In this document: positions 48,278-57,074 of the stretch, piece by piece
Position numbering within the stretch: the first letter of the stretch is position 1
Layout of the letters: every line of letters begins with the position of its first letter
NCBI RefSeq assembly: GCF_001054325.1
Contig: NZ_JVVM01000025.1
Coordinates: forward strand, 228,918-292,917
Origin: Corynebacterium vitaeruminis
Lineage (GTDB): Bacteria; Actinomycetota; Actinomycetes; Mycobacteriales; Mycobacteriaceae
DNA length: 64,000 nt
Direction of reading: 5' to 3'
Translations under genes and position numbers: made by a program
The notes under the pieces: generated by a model
Database searches by the model: none
Told to the model about the DNA's origin: nothing
What the model saw: the letters and a program-made list of their open reading frames with translations, nothing else

Positions 48278-48564
48278 AGGGCAAACGCTAGCACAGCGGC
48301 TAAAGGGGAGACAGGAGACAGGTGCCGGCAGCCCGGAATCCTCTCGAGAAGGTGCTCCCGTCGGCACGCGCCAATCTATCTGATGCACCCTATTGCAGGG
48401 GCGAGTTTGCATTACCGAGTGGTTCTGGCCATGCGCGTTGGCCCTAAAACGGGGACACTGGGAAGAGGAAGCGCATCTAAGTTCGGTTTCCTTGTCTCGG
48501 CCGGTTGGTCGGCAATGAAATCGGCGGTTGCGCAGTTCGCTGATTTAGCAGGAGGATACCCACA

Positions 48565-50220
48565 ATGGCTCATGAGCGCGCCGGGCAATTGGCCCAGCCA
48601 TCCGACCTTATCGATGTCGCGGAACTGGTCACTGCCTACTACACAAAGCACCCGGACCCAACTAACCCTGACCAGAAGGTCGTCTTCGGTACTTCCGGGC
48701 ACCGCGGTTCCTCCCTCGACGGCGCTTTCAACGAAGACCACATTCACGCCACCACCCAGGCCATCGTGGATTACCGCAAGGGCCAGGGCATTGAAGGGCC
48801 GCTCTACGTCGGCCGCGATACCCACGGCCTGTCCGAGCCGGCAATGATTTCCGCCCTCGAGGTGCTCACCGCCAACGGCATTACCGTGATGGTTGATGCT
48901 CAGGATCGCTACACGCCGACCCCGGCCGTCAGCCACGCAATTCTGACCTACAACCGCGATGTGGAGGGCGGTCCGACGGGCAATAGCTCCGCGCGTGCCG
49001 ACGGTATCGTGATTACTCCCTCCCACAATCCGCCACGGGATGGTGGTTTTAAGTACAATCCACCGACCGGCGGCCCGGCGGATGCGGATGCGACGGACTG
49101 GATCGCAGCTCGCGCCAATGAATACCTGGCGAAGGGCTTGGATGAGGTTAAGCGCCAGCTGGTGGATAAGGCCGGAGACCTCGTCGTTAAGCATGATTAC
49201 CTCAACGCATACGTGTCGGATCTGCCGAATGTTGTCAACCTCGATGCCATCCGTGATGTCGGCGTGCGTATCGGTGCTGACCCAATGGGTGGCGCGTCGG
49301 TGGATTACTGGGGCGCAATTGGCGAGACGCACAACCTGGACCTGACTGTGGTCAATCCGCTGGTTGATGCGACCTGGCGTTTTATGACTCTGGATACCGA
49401 CGGCAAGATTCGTATGGACTGCTCCTCGCCGAATGCGATGGCATCCTTGATTGGTAACCGCGACAAGTTCGACATCTCCACCGGCAACGATGCGGACTCG
49501 GACCGCCACGGAATTGTGACTCCGGATGCGGGTCTGATGAACCCGAACCACTACCTGGCCGTCGCCATTGATTACCTCTTTACGCACCGCCCGGGCTGGT
49601 CGCAGGAGACCGCGGTCGGTAAGACGCTGGTGTCCTCGTCGATGATTGATCGGGTTGTCGCTAACCTGGGCCGCAAGCTTGTGGAGGTTCCAGTCGGCTT
49701 CAAGTGGTTCGTCCCGGGTCTGCTCGGTGGCACCATCGGTTTCGGTGGTGAAGAATCCGCTGGTGCATCGTTCCTGCGTCACGACGGCACGGTGTGGTCT
49801 ACCGACAAGGACGGCATCATCCTGGACCTCTTGGCCAGCGAGATTACGGCTGTGACCGAGAAGACTCCATCGCAGCTCTACGCAGAGCTCGCCGATAAGT
49901 ACGGTGCCCCGGCTTACGCCCGCACCGATGCGGACGCAACCCGTGAGCAGAAGGCAATTCTGAAGAAGCTCTCGCCGGAGCAGGTCAAGGCCGACACCCT
50001 GGCAGGGGAGACCATCGCAGCCAAGCTGACCGAAGCACCGGGGAACGGCGCTGCGATTGGTGGCCTCAAGGTTGTTACGGAAAACGCTTGGTTCGCGGCA
50101 CGTCCGTCGGGTACTGAAGATAAGTACAAGATCTACGCGGAGTCCTTCAAGGGCGCGGACCACCTGGCCCAGGTTCAGGCTGAGGCACAGGACGTGGTCT
50201 CCGCAGTTCTGAACGGGTAA
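48565..50220 (+). CDS. pgm: Phosphoglucomutase
   Basis: 551 residues; interconverts glucose 1-phosphate and glucose 6-phosphate. The active-site phosphoserine is S153 in [11 protein letters not shown]. The metal loop [12 protein letters not shown], the sugar loop GGEESAGAS and the phosphate-binding [13 protein letters not shown] are all present. This is the alpha-D-glucose-specific type. AGGAGG lies about 10 bases before the ATG. A stem-loop follows the stop. Confidence 0.96.
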   Translation: MAHERAGQLAQPSDLIDVAELVTAYYTKHPDPTNPDQKVVFGTSGHRGSSLDGAFNEDHIHATTQAIVDYRKGQGIEGPLYVGRDTHGLSEPAMISALEVLTANGITVMVDAQDRYTPTPAVSHAILTYNRDVEGGPTGNSSARADGIVITPSHNPPRDGGFKYNPPTGGPADADATDWIAARANEYLAKGLDEVKRQLVDKAGDLVVKHDYLNAYVSDLPNVVNLDAIRDVGVRIGADPMGGASVDYWGAIGETHNLDLTVVNPLVDATWRFMTLDTDGKIRMDCSSPNAMASLIGNRDKFDISTGNDADSDRHGIVTPDAGLMNPNHYLAVAIDYLFTHRPGWSQETAVGKTLVSSSMIDRVVANLGRKLVEVPVGFKWFVPGLLGGTIGFGGEESAGASFLRHDGTVWSTDKDGIILDLLASEITAVTEKTPSQLYAELADKYGAPAYARTDADATREQKAILKKLSPEQVKADTLAGETIAAKLTEAPGNGAAIGGLKVVTENAWFAARPSGTEDKYKIYAESFKGADHLAQVQAEAQDVVSAVLNG

Positions 50221-50233
50221 TTGATAGCCGTTG

Positions 50234-50255
50234 GGCTAGCTGTAAACAGTTAGCC
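50234..50255 (+). terminator. Hairpin after pgm
   Basis: GGCTAGCTG pairs with CAGTTAGCC around TAAA (one G-U pair), starting 13 bases after the pgm stop. There is no T-tract, so it may instead be a regulatory palindrome before the next gene. Confidence 0.4.
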
Positions 50256-50274
50256 TGTACTAACATTTCTGTGT

Positions 50275-50715
50275 ATGAAGAACTTCGTAGGCGTGGTGGC
50301 ACGATTCGGCCTGGCTGCAGTTTGGTTGTACTCAGGCCTTATCAAACTGCTGAACCCGCTGGAATCTCGTCAAGCAGTGCAAGCTTATGAGCTGCTGCCG
50401 AGTGAATTGGTGCCGACCGTGGCGGTTGCGCTACCCGCTTTCGAAGTCATCCTCGGGCTCCTACTGGTATTGGGACTGTTCCTGCGCCCGGTAGCAGTGC
50501 TGTCGGGGTTGCTCTTACTGGCGTTCATCGCCGGTATTATTTCGGCGTGGGCACGCGGCCTGCAGATTGACTGCGGTTGCTTTGGCGGTGGTGGCTACGA
50601 CGAGAACGCTGATGCGGTTTCATATCTAAAGTCAATCGCCCGAGATATCGGTTTTCTGGCCTTGGCTGTATTTGTGTACGTGTGGCCGTGGAAGAAGTTG
50701 GCCATTTACGCCTAG
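50275..50715 (+). CDS. DoxX/MauE-type membrane protein
   Basis: 146 residues with four membrane segments. VWLYSGLIKLLNPLESRQAV and the cysteines in IDCGCFGGGG match the MauE/DoxX family, which often supports thiol-redox proteins in the envelope. A DsbA-like protein is the next gene on the same strand, suggesting a shared role in extracytoplasmic disulphide chemistry. ATG start. Confidence 0.88.
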   Translation: MKNFVGVVARFGLAAVWLYSGLIKLLNPLESRQAVQAYELLPSELVPTVAVALPAFEVILGLLLVLGLFLRPVAVLSGLLLLAFIAGIISAWARGLQIDCGCFGGGGYDENADAVSYLKSIARDIGFLALAVFVYVWPWKKLAIYA

Positions 50716-50751
50716 CCAGCTGCCCAGAGAATGAAGCCCTGGGGGATGGGA

Positions 50752-50770
50752 CTAGGCGATGGGGGCCTAG
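50752..50770 (+). terminator. Hairpin between the MauE-like and DsbA-like genes
   Basis: CTAGGC (50752-50757) and GCCTAG (50765-50770) pair across a 7-base purine-rich loop. No T-tract. A weak candidate for a terminator. Confidence 0.35.
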
Positions 50771-50836
50771 CAAACATTTCCGTTTTCTCAGGCGCAATTG
50801 TGTCGTTGGCAAGAAATCACCGCTATCGTAAGCGGT

Positions 50837-51568
50837 GTGAGTCAGAAGATTAAGAATCCAAATGAAAAGAGCAGTGGCTTCGTCGTTGGCCTGATTGCTC
50901 TTCTTGCTGTCGTTGCCCTTGTTATTGGCGGAGTTATTTACATCGGCCGATCGCAGCCGATTGAGGGGCTGCCAGATGAGGACGTCGACTTCTCCGTCGC
51001 ACTCGACGGTGATGTCGTCCGACTGAGCAAGGATGGCGCCGAAGGAGCTAAAACGGCCACAATTTTTGAGGACTTCTCGTGCCACTACTGTGCGCAGATG
51101 AGCGAAGAGGGCCACGATGATGAGCTCAAGGCGCTAAACGACGGCAAGCTTGTCGCTGAATACCGCATCCTGAACTTCCTGGATGGCCAGGAGAAGGAGC
51201 AGCGTGACGGCCACTCCACTCGCGCCTTCGCGGTTGCCCGCAAGATTGCTGAGACCGGTGATGCTCGCGCATACTGGAACTTCCATACAATGATGATGGC
51301 CGACCAGCAGAACTCCGTCACGTGGGACAATGATGAGCTGGCTGACCGTCTGGAACAGCTGGGTGTTGCTGACGAAATTGTCGGCGAAGTCCGCTCCGGC
51401 ATCGACACCACCGAGGCAAAGGCAAGCGCAAACGTTAACTTCGACGACCTTGAGAAGCGCCTGGGCAAGGTTTCCTCGCCGCACGTCTTTGTCGATGGCA
51501 AGGATATCTTGGAAAACATTTCCGGTGATGGCGGACTGGGACAGTGGGTCAAGGTGGCTCTGCGCTAA
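50837..51568 (+). CDS. DsbA-family thiol oxidoreductase, membrane-anchored
   Basis: 243 residues. A single membrane anchor at about 15-37 precedes an extracytoplasmic thioredoxin fold with the active site FSCHYC (C82, C85). It should form or shuffle disulphides in exported proteins. GTG 50837 is chosen because codons upstream give no recognisable sequence. Its partner is likely the MauE-like protein upstream. Confidence 0.9.
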   Translation: MSQKIKNPNEKSSGFVVGLIALLAVVALVIGGVIYIGRSQPIEGLPDEDVDFSVALDGDVVRLSKDGAEGAKTATIFEDFSCHYCAQMSEEGHDDELKALNDGKLVAEYRILNFLDGQEKEQRDGHSTRAFAVARKIAETGDARAYWNFHTMMMADQQNSVTWDNDELADRLEQLGVADEIVGEVRSGIDTTEAKASANVNFDDLEKRLGKVSSPHVFVDGKDILENISGDGGLGQWVKVALR

Positions 51569-51655
51569 TTTCCGCGCACGCCCGCACGATTCATCTTCAG
51601 TTCATGTTTGACAGATTCGCTCCAGGTCACGCAACGGATGTGTAAAAAACGTGTT

Positions 51656-51694
51656 CTACATGCGGATTTGGTGATACATGACAGTGCCATGTAG
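51656..51694 (+). promoter_or_regulatory. Inverted repeat upstream of tRNA-Ala
   Basis: CTACATG at 51656-51662 and CATGTAG at 51688-51694 are exact reverse complements 25 bases apart, in the gap before the tRNA gene. It could be part of the tRNA promoter or the DsbA-gene terminator; neither is clear. Confidence 0.3.
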
Positions 51695-51745
51695 CCTTTG
51701 AGGAGTCCACAGCGGAGGGGTAAAAGCCACTTCGATGTTGATTCT

Positions 51746-51818
51746 GGGGCTATGGCGCAGCTGGTAGCGCATCACACTGGCAGTGTGGGGGTCACGGGTT
51801 CGAGTCCCGTTAGCTCCA
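51746..51818 (+). tRNA. tRNA-Ala (anticodon GGC)
   Basis: A 73-base cloverleaf: acceptor GGGGCTA/TAGCTCC with the G3-U70 identity pair, D arm GCGC/GCGC, anticodon loop CTGGCAG (GGC, Ala), T arm ACGGG/CCCGT. CCA is encoded at 51819-51821. Its 3' end is the integration target: the last 13 bases, CCA and terminator are repeated at 59575. Confidence 0.97.
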
Positions 51819-51876
51819 CCAGTATGAAATCCCTCGGTCGAAATGACCGGGGGTTTTCTTGTATCTACCCTGGTAG
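51806..51876 (+). repeat. attL: direct repeat at the tRNA 3' end
   Basis: 61 bases (51806-51866) are identical to 59575-59635, and the match continues for 10 more bases after one mismatch. The repeat begins in the T arm of the tRNA and covers its CCA and terminator. It keeps the tRNA whole after insertion. Confidence 0.93.
51831..51860 (+). terminator. tRNA-Ala(GGC) terminator
   Basis: CCCTCGGTC (51831-51839) pairs with GACCGGGGG (51845-51853), with one G-U pair, followed by TTTTCTT. The same hairpin is duplicated at 59600-59629 within attR. Confidence 0.88.
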
Positions 51877-51930
51877 CGACTGGTTTCAGTCTACATGATT
51901 AATGTCCTGTTGTGGACTCGGATAGACTGG

Positions 51931-51978
51931 AATCTGGCACAAATCTGGCATATCTGGCACAAATCTGGCACGCCCGAC
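51931..51978 (+). repeat. Left integrase arm-type sites
   Basis: ATCTGGCA occurs four times (51932, 51943, 51952, 51963), at spacings of 11, 9 and 11 bases. The last reads ATCTGGCACGCCCGA. Two copies at the same spacing, also ending in CGCCCGA, lie just inside the right end (59492-59518). Such matched repeats near both att cores are typical integrase arm-binding sites. Confidence 0.75.
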
Positions 51979-52000
51979 ATGACCACCACAGGCGGAAACA

Positions 52001-53254
52001 ATGGCATTCGGCAGTATCCGAAAACTCAAGTCTGGAAGATTCCAGGCTCGCTACACCTACCGGGGGCAGGAGTGTAAGGCCCCAGACACTTTCAAAACCC
52101 GCGGCCTTGCTCAAGGCTGGCTCAATGAAGAAGAAAAGCTAATCAGTTTCAATGAGTGGACACCACCAGAGCAGCGCGCGGCGGAAGAGCAGCTAGCGCA
52201 GGAGCGCCACGCCCTTACCGTGGAAGCATGGCTAGATCAGTATCATGACGGCCTTACGGTCCGCGCGTCCACGCTGCAGATCTACCGGCGTACCGTCCGC
52301 AACCGCATTACTGACCCGCGGCCACCTGGTGACGTGGATCCCGACATCACCCGGCTTGCCGGTATTCCCCTTGTAGAACTGACTAAAGCCGATGTGTACG
52401 CGTGGTGGGACGGTATCACCCGCGCTTATGACACCCCGGAAACTAACCACAAGGCCTATGTGCGGCTTAAAGCGGCGTGTGACGAAGCTCAGCGACGTGA
52501 GTTGATAGACCGTAGCCCTGTAGAGATTGCGGCGGCTAAACGGCGTAGAGAGCGGGAATTACCGTATCTGCCCACCACGGAAGAGCTGCATACCGTGGTG
52601 TCTGCAATGAAACCGCGGTACAAGCTGTTGACCGTGCTGTGTCTGTTCCATGGCCTGCGTATCGGTGAAGCAATCGCCCTGGAAGTAGACGATGTTATTT
52701 CTGATACCCCCGTGCCGTATGCCCCTCGGTACTCAATTCGGGTTAGGCAGAATGCCCAGCGGATTACACCGGACGGCGGTAGCACGTACATGCTGGTGCA
52801 AAAGCCTAAGAGCCAGGCGGGTAACAGGGAGGTCCCTTTTATGCCGTCAATGGTGCCGTTGTTGTGGGAGCACCTGGCTAAGCATGTAGCCCCGGACCCG
52901 GTGGACCTTAATCTGGCTGATGAGCTCGGCGGCGGCACACGCCCGGCGCGATTGCTCACCACCACCGGGGCGGGCGAAATTGTTATGGATACGTCCTACA
53001 GGTCGGTGCTGGATCGTACTACTAAGCGGGCGGGTGTGTCTGGGCGGATTAAACCGCATTCGGGGCGGCGCTGGTTGGTGACCCGGCTTGCGGAAGAGGG
53101 AGCGCATGTTAAAGAGATTGGCCGCATTCTCGGTGATGATGATTTGAGTGTGATTATGGGCATTTACATGCAGGTTCGGGCTGAGCGGACAACGGAGCTT
53201 ATGGACGTGGTGGACGTGTCGGTTACAGCGGCGCGTCGGGCAGGACAGGAGTAG
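52001..53254 (+). CDS. int: Tyrosine-type site-specific integrase
   Basis: 417 residues. An N-terminal arm-binding domain (FGSIRKLKSGRFQARY) and a core-binding SAM-like domain precede the catalytic domain. Catalytic residues visible are R220 (HGLRIGEA), a lysine near 268 (PKSQAGNREVPF), H353-x-x-R356 (PHSGRR) and the nucleophile Y389 (GIYMQV). It is located 135 bases inside attL and reads inwards, as expected for an element inserted at a tRNA. Confidence 0.95.
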   Translation: MAFGSIRKLKSGRFQARYTYRGQECKAPDTFKTRGLAQGWLNEEEKLISFNEWTPPEQRAAEEQLAQERHALTVEAWLDQYHDGLTVRASTLQIYRRTVRNRITDPRPPGDVDPDITRLAGIPLVELTKADVYAWWDGITRAYDTPETNHKAYVRLKAACDEAQRRELIDRSPVEIAAAKRRRERELPYLPTTEELHTVVSAMKPRYKLLTVLCLFHGLRIGEAIALEVDDVISDTPVPYAPRYSIRVRQNAQRITPDGGSTYMLVQKPKSQAGNREVPFMPSMVPLLWEHLAKHVAPDPVDLNLADELGGGTRPARLLTTTGAGEIVMDTSYRSVLDRTTKRAGVSGRIKPHSGRRWLVTRLAEEGAHVKEIGRILGDDDLSVIMGIYMQVRAERTTELMDVVDVSVTAARRAGQE

Positions 53255-53259
53255 AGGGC

Positions 53260-53802
53260 ATGGCAAGCCGTTTTGTCCCGTATGAGGGGTTTGAATTTGA
53301 GAGCAGCCCAGTAGACAAGCGCTGTAAACGAGAAGCTGAACTAAAGTTTCGGGAATTGCTGGCAGAGAAAGAGTTACTTAACGCGATTGCTGACGCTTTT
53401 TCTGGGAGCGGGCGCAATGCCCAGCTGCGGAAAGTGGCGAGAGTTGTTTACAGGTGCAAGCATGGGTGTTTCTTAGGGGCGGTTGTTCCATATAACGGCG
53501 ATAACTTTATGTTGACTAGGCAATACGTGCACGTAGTTATAGGCGGTGTTGAGTTTTCTACAGGCTCCCGAAGTCTGGCTGAGACTGCAAGGCAGGGCTA
53601 TTCATTGCAGCGGGGTGGGGGTACGTATCGGCGTACTAAGGCGGGGATTGACGCAACTCGACTGAGCACATGCGCATCGTCCGATATCTTCCGATTGAAC
53701 TGTAGGCACGTTGAATATATGCCAGCCTATGAAGACGTTTTGCAGGATATTGAACGGAAACGAAAAGCTTCCAACAAGGAAGTTAAGGTAACGAAAGGGT
53801 AG
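53260..53802 (+). CDS. Unknown element protein, 180 residues
   Basis: I do not recognise this protein. It is soluble and mixed alpha/beta, with a charged N-terminus, cysteines in RCKHGC and LNCRH that could bind metal, and a Lys-rich C-terminus. Its base use looks more AT-rich than its neighbours. It starts 6 bases after the integrase stop with AGGAG upstream. Its place between the integrase and the replication block is where satellites often keep regulatory or interference genes; that is inference only. Confidence 0.7.
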   Translation: MASRFVPYEGFEFESSPVDKRCKREAELKFRELLAEKELLNAIADAFSGSGRNAQLRKVARVVYRCKHGCFLGAVVPYNGDNFMLTRQYVHVVIGGVEFSTGSRSLAETARQGYSLQRGGGTYRRTKAGIDATRLSTCASSDIFRLNCRHVEYMPAYEDVLQDIERKRKASNKEVKVTKG

Positions 53803-53806
53803 CTAG

Positions 53807-53815
53807 TGGTATGCT
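53807..53815 (+). promoter_or_regulatory. Extended -10 box before the replication block
   Basis: TGGTATGCT matches an extended -10 (TGN-TATNNT) about 85 bases before the HTH gene. No clear -35 box is seen, which extended -10 promoters can tolerate. Confidence 0.35.
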
Positions 53816-53898
53816 AGACCTGTACTAATCGCACCGAGCTTAGGCAAGCAAACCCCGTGTTGGTGGTCGGGAAGTCCTTAGTAGGAGCTTGCCAAATT

Positions 53899-54153
53899 AT
53901 GAATGGTGTAGCGAAGAACGCCACCACGAAAACCACCACCGCAGCCGCTCGCAGTAAGCAGCTTAAGCCCCGGCTTATGGGCAGCGTAAAAGACGCTGCA
54001 GAGCGCTGGGCAATCAGTGAGAAAACTATCCGGCGCATGATTAACGCCGGGGAACTGACTGGCTACTACCCGACACCCCGCACCCTGCGTGTGGACATGC
54101 TCGAGCTGGATACCCTCATGGAGTCCCGCGCCACCCGCAAGGTGGTGGCGTAA
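53899..54153 (+). CDS. Excisionase-like helix-turn-helix protein
   Basis: 84 residues. A basic Thr/Lys-rich N-terminus leads into VKDAAERWAISEKTIRRMINAGELTGYY, split here as the core of a MerR/excisionase-type winged helix, followed by LRVDMLELDTLM. It may direct excision or regulate the element. ATG 53899 has AGGAG 11-12 bases upstream. It is followed at 2 bases by the next gene. Confidence 0.8.
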   Translation: MNGVAKNATTKTTTAAARSKQLKPRLMGSVKDAAERWAISEKTIRRMINAGELTGYYPTPRTLRVDMLELDTLMESRATRKVVA

Positions 54154-54155
54154 CA

Positions 54156-54521
54156 ATGACTACCAACTACACCCCAGCCGATTCACTGGCCTACCTCAAG
54201 GAAAACGGGCTAATCGACGCGGCCATAGAAGCGCTGTACACACTCGCAGACGATATGAGCGCGTCCGAACAGGCAGACCTTGCGATAAGCGTTCTGGAGA
54301 CTTTGCAGAAGATCCTTGCGTATGAGGTTCGGGTGCACCAGCTTGATACCGCCACGCACTACAGCAATGACGTGCCGTTGACTGTCATCGAGCTAGAGCC
54401 GTATGAAGAGGTCGATACCGACGGCGTGCGGCATACAGGAGTACGCCCGTTCACCATCTGTATGCACCCTAGTGGTGTGGTACCCCACCCGGCTATCGAC
54501 AACGGCGGGGAGGTGGCGTAA
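54156..54521 (+). CDS. Unknown element protein, 121 residues
   Basis: Not recognised. Acidic, with a helical N-terminal half (about 5-60) and a C-terminal part rich in Pro, Val and His. No motif of known function. It is packed 2 bases after the HTH gene and 3 bases before the next gene, so it belongs to the same operon. Confidence 0.65.
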   Translation: MTTNYTPADSLAYLKENGLIDAAIEALYTLADDMSASEQADLAISVLETLQKILAYEVRVHQLDTATHYSNDVPLTVIELEPYEEVDTDGVRHTGVRPFTICMHPSGVVPHPAIDNGGEVA

Positions 54522-54524
54522 GGC

Positions 54525-55151
54525 ATGGCTGAAAAGAATATCCCCGCACCGGGCCAGCACGGGGACAATCAAGCAAGTTTCTACCGCCATACTAACCCAG
54601 TGGGGCAGGGTGTGCCCAGCGTGTGGGAAACTTTTGCGGTACAAACACTTGCCTATCTTGTCTCCAGTACGGCGGAAACAGTGCAGTACGCTATCGCCCG
54701 GCGTGGCTTAACCGTGCAGGCGTTCCCTCGGTTGTATCAACCGGCGTTTGAGGTGCTGCTAGGTGGTGTCCTGGAGCTGCTGGAGTCGGGCCGGGGCCAG
54801 GAGGCTGTGAACATTGTGCAGTTTGGGCAGCGCCTGCATGAGCGGCAGGGCCCGGTAAGTGTTCAGGTTATGCGCAGGATTACCGGAAGCGATTGCTACA
54901 GCGACGGCAAGGCACTGTGTTTCGCTGAGCTTGGGCTGATTAATGTTGCGGCCTGCCTGTTGGTTGAACAGTCGGGTTTTGCGGCCCTGGTGCAAGCCCA
55001 GGCGGGTATCCAGCGGTGCTTAGATGGAGCAACGTTGGTCGGTACAGGTGAAGTAGTGGACCGTGTTCTGTATGCACAGAACGCGGGGCAGCGGGCCCTT
55101 ATCAACGGGCAGCAGGTCCGGGCTTACTCTCCAGTCCAGGGGGTGGCCTAA
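54525..55151 (+). CDS. Unknown element protein, possibly DnaB-N-like
   Basis: 208 residues, mostly helical. The stretch from about 25 to 150 (LAYLVSSTAETVQYAIARRG, then FPRLYQPAFEVLLGGVLEL and the following ~35 residues) recalls the N-terminal primase-interaction domain of DnaB-type helicases: a short helix set, a buried aromatic, and a G-x-x-V-L pattern. This is a weak resemblance. Its stop overlaps the ATPase start (TAATG), so domains of a replicative helicase could be split over two genes. Confidence 0.65.
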   Translation: MAEKNIPAPGQHGDNQASFYRHTNPVGQGVPSVWETFAVQTLAYLVSSTAETVQYAIARRGLTVQAFPRLYQPAFEVLLGGVLELLESGRGQEAVNIVQFGQRLHERQGPVSVQVMRRITGSDCYSDGKALCFAELGLINVAACLLVEQSGFAALVQAQAGIQRCLDGATLVGTGEVVDRVLYAQNAGQRALINGQQVRAYSPVQGVA

Positions 55152-56494
55152 TGGCTGGAATGACTGCAAGCGACGTGAAGCAGACAATGCAGCGCGCGGA
55201 AGCAACCGCGGCTAGGGTCGGCGCGGATATTCCGCTGGACTCGGTACTAACCGCACAAGAGTGGACGCAGCTACATAGGGACGTATTCGACGGCTCAGAC
55301 GCGCTCGAGCACCTACAGGATTACGCCCGCGCTCACTACGTGCCACCGATCGCATTCCTACTTGTGACGCTGACCAGGATTGCGGCGGCAAGCCACCCTA
55401 TTACCGTTAACGCTGGGCTGGGCCCCACACCACTGAACGCCTATCTTGTGCTGGTTGGTGATTCCGGTATGGGCAAGGACACGGTAATCAATCGGTCTAC
55501 TAAGGCCTACCCACTGGTCCGCACCAGTTTCCCCGCGGGGCTGGAAGAGCGGCCGCTAGGCTCGGGTGAATCACTGGTATCCGCGTTTATGCCACCCGCG
55601 CCGGACAAAGATGACCCGGCCCCTAAACCTAACCCCCGGGTGCTGTTCACGGAGACGGAAATCAGCAACGCCGAAACATTGATGAAGCGCGACGGTGCCA
55701 CGCTTAGGCAAAACCTGCTGAAGCTCTACAGCGGCAGCACGGTCGGCAATGCGACGAAAAACAGTGTGGACACCATAGCCGGGGGCACGTATTCCACCGG
55801 GCTGATTATCGGAGCCCAACGGGGCAGGGTAGGGGCGCTGCTGGATAACCCCGATGATGGATTGCCCCACCGGTTCATGTGGACGGAGCTGCTAGATCCG
55901 AACGTGCCTAGCCAGTTGCCTAAGGTTGGGCCAGAGTTGGACGCGGTGCAATTCCCTAAGGCGGGGACGGTAATCCGCGCGTGCGATAAGGCCAGTAGGC
56001 AGGTGAAGCAGCGCAGCAGGTTGCGGCTCACTAAAGGCTATACAGGCGGGCTTGACTCGCACCTATTGTTAACTCGGGTGCGTATCGCTGCACTGCTGGC
56101 CGTGTTTAGAGGGCATGCGGAAGAGCGCGGCTTTACCGATGATGATTGGCGGCGTGCGGGCGCGCTCATAGCGTACTCAAAGAAAGTACGTGAGTCCTGT
56201 AACGAACGCCTGCAGGCCTCAGCCGTGGTCAAGCAGATGACACGTGAAGAAGCAGAGTATGCAGCACGTAGGAAGCGCATTCACCAATTGGTCTACGAGG
56301 CGTTAAAGGGTAGTGAGCAGGTGCGTGTAAGTGAGATTACTAATCCTCAGCGCAGGTGGCGTAAAGACGCGGAAGACATGCTAGCGGAACTGGTACACGC
56401 TAAAGCTATTCGCTACGTCGATAAGCAGTGTTGGATTATCGGCAAGGGCGAAACATGGCAGGACTTTGTGAGTTCACTTAACACCCCGTCCTAA
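55151..56494 (+). CDS. DUF3987-type P-loop ATPase (putative replication protein)
   Basis: 447 residues. Walker A GDSGMGKDT lies at about 103-111 and a Walker B-like VLFTETEIS about 70 residues later. The layout (GPTPLNAYLVLVGDSG, then KNSVDTIAGGTYSTGLIIGA and HRFMWTE) matches DUF3987-like ATPases found in phages and mobile elements beside primases. A likely helicase or replication initiator. The iteron cluster starts at its last codon, which supports a replication role. Confidence 0.78.
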   Translation: MAGMTASDVKQTMQRAEATAARVGADIPLDSVLTAQEWTQLHRDVFDGSDALEHLQDYARAHYVPPIAFLLVTLTRIAAASHPITVNAGLGPTPLNAYLVLVGDSGMGKDTVINRSTKAYPLVRTSFPAGLEERPLGSGESLVSAFMPPAPDKDDPAPKPNPRVLFTETEISNAETLMKRDGATLRQNLLKLYSGSTVGNATKNSVDTIAGGTYSTGLIIGAQRGRVGALLDNPDDGLPHRFMWTELLDPNVPSQLPKVGPELDAVQFPKAGTVIRACDKASRQVKQRSRLRLTKGYTGGLDSHLLLTRVRIAALLAVFRGHAEERGFTDDDWRRAGALIAYSKKVRESCNERLQASAVVKQMTREEAEYAARRKRIHQLVYEALKGSEQVRVSEITNPQRRWRKDAEDMLAELVHAKAIRYVDKQCWIIGKGETWQDFVSSLNTPS

Positions 56495-56690
56495 GTGACC
56501 TAACCGACCTAACCCCAGGTAGGCGGTGGTTTCCAGCGTCCTAACCACCGTCCTAACCCGTCCTAACCTAGGACACGAAGATAGGACACCATAGGACACC
56601 ACATAGGACACCAAAAAACGCCCTGACCAGCACATAGGACACTTAGGACACTTAGGACAGGGGGTAAGAAAAAGGGCGTCCTAGCCTAAA
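56488..56690. repeat. TAGGAC/GTCCTA iteron cluster, candidate origin
   Basis: GTCCTA occurs at 56488, 56538, 56549, 56559 and 56678; the complement TAGGAC at about 56569, 56583, 56593, 56605, 56635, 56645 and 56654, often within ATAGGACACC. Twelve copies in two opposed groups in 200 bases is far more than expected by chance. The cluster directly follows the putative replication ATPase gene. It looks like a replication origin or a binding array of a regulator. Confidence 0.7.
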
Positions 56691-57062
56691 GGGAGCAGCC
56701 CGGCGCGCCGGGCGGTCCTGTGGTGAAAGACCCCTGGGGGCTATCCCCTCCGTGAAGCTGGTCCCGGCCCCCGGTGGCGTAGGCGTGAGAGTCGGTTACA
56801 GGTCTGGGGTTTCACAGCCCCAGGGGATAACCCCCCGGCCCCGGGGCATGTGTCGCCCGGTAGGCAATGGCGCTGGGGCTGCGCCTGACCGTGGGATTCC
56901 AGGCCCAGGGGGTGACCCCCTCCCCAGCCTGCCTTGTCGACCGGAGGGCATTGCTGCGCTGTTCGTGTACGGGTTTGACCGTTTTGGCACTTTTCCGGTG
57001 AGTAGCGGCAGATAGCAGTGTGAGACGGTTCAGCACCACACGAAAACGTTTGCGAAGTGAAC
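56691..57062. other. GC-rich gene-free stretch after the iterons
   Basis: The stretch is very rich in runs of C and G and contains several short inverted repeats (for example GGCGCGCC near 56702, and CAGGTCTGGGG..CCCCAGG near 56799-56825). Open frames on both strands are proline/glycine-rich, lack ribosome sites and look like composition artefacts. It may be part of the replication region. Confidence 0.45.
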
Positions 57063-57068
57063 TAGTAT
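57063..57068 (+). promoter_or_regulatory. -10 box of a likely leaderless gene
   Basis: TAGTAT ends 6 bases before the ATG at 57075. No Shine-Dalgarno sequence is visible, so the mRNA probably begins at the start codon. Confidence 0.5.
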
Positions 57069-57074
57069 GAAAAC

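Noticed and set aside
48278..48420. Fluoride riboswitch upstream of the FluC genes
   Set aside because: The conserved riboswitch core could not be found on the coding strand.
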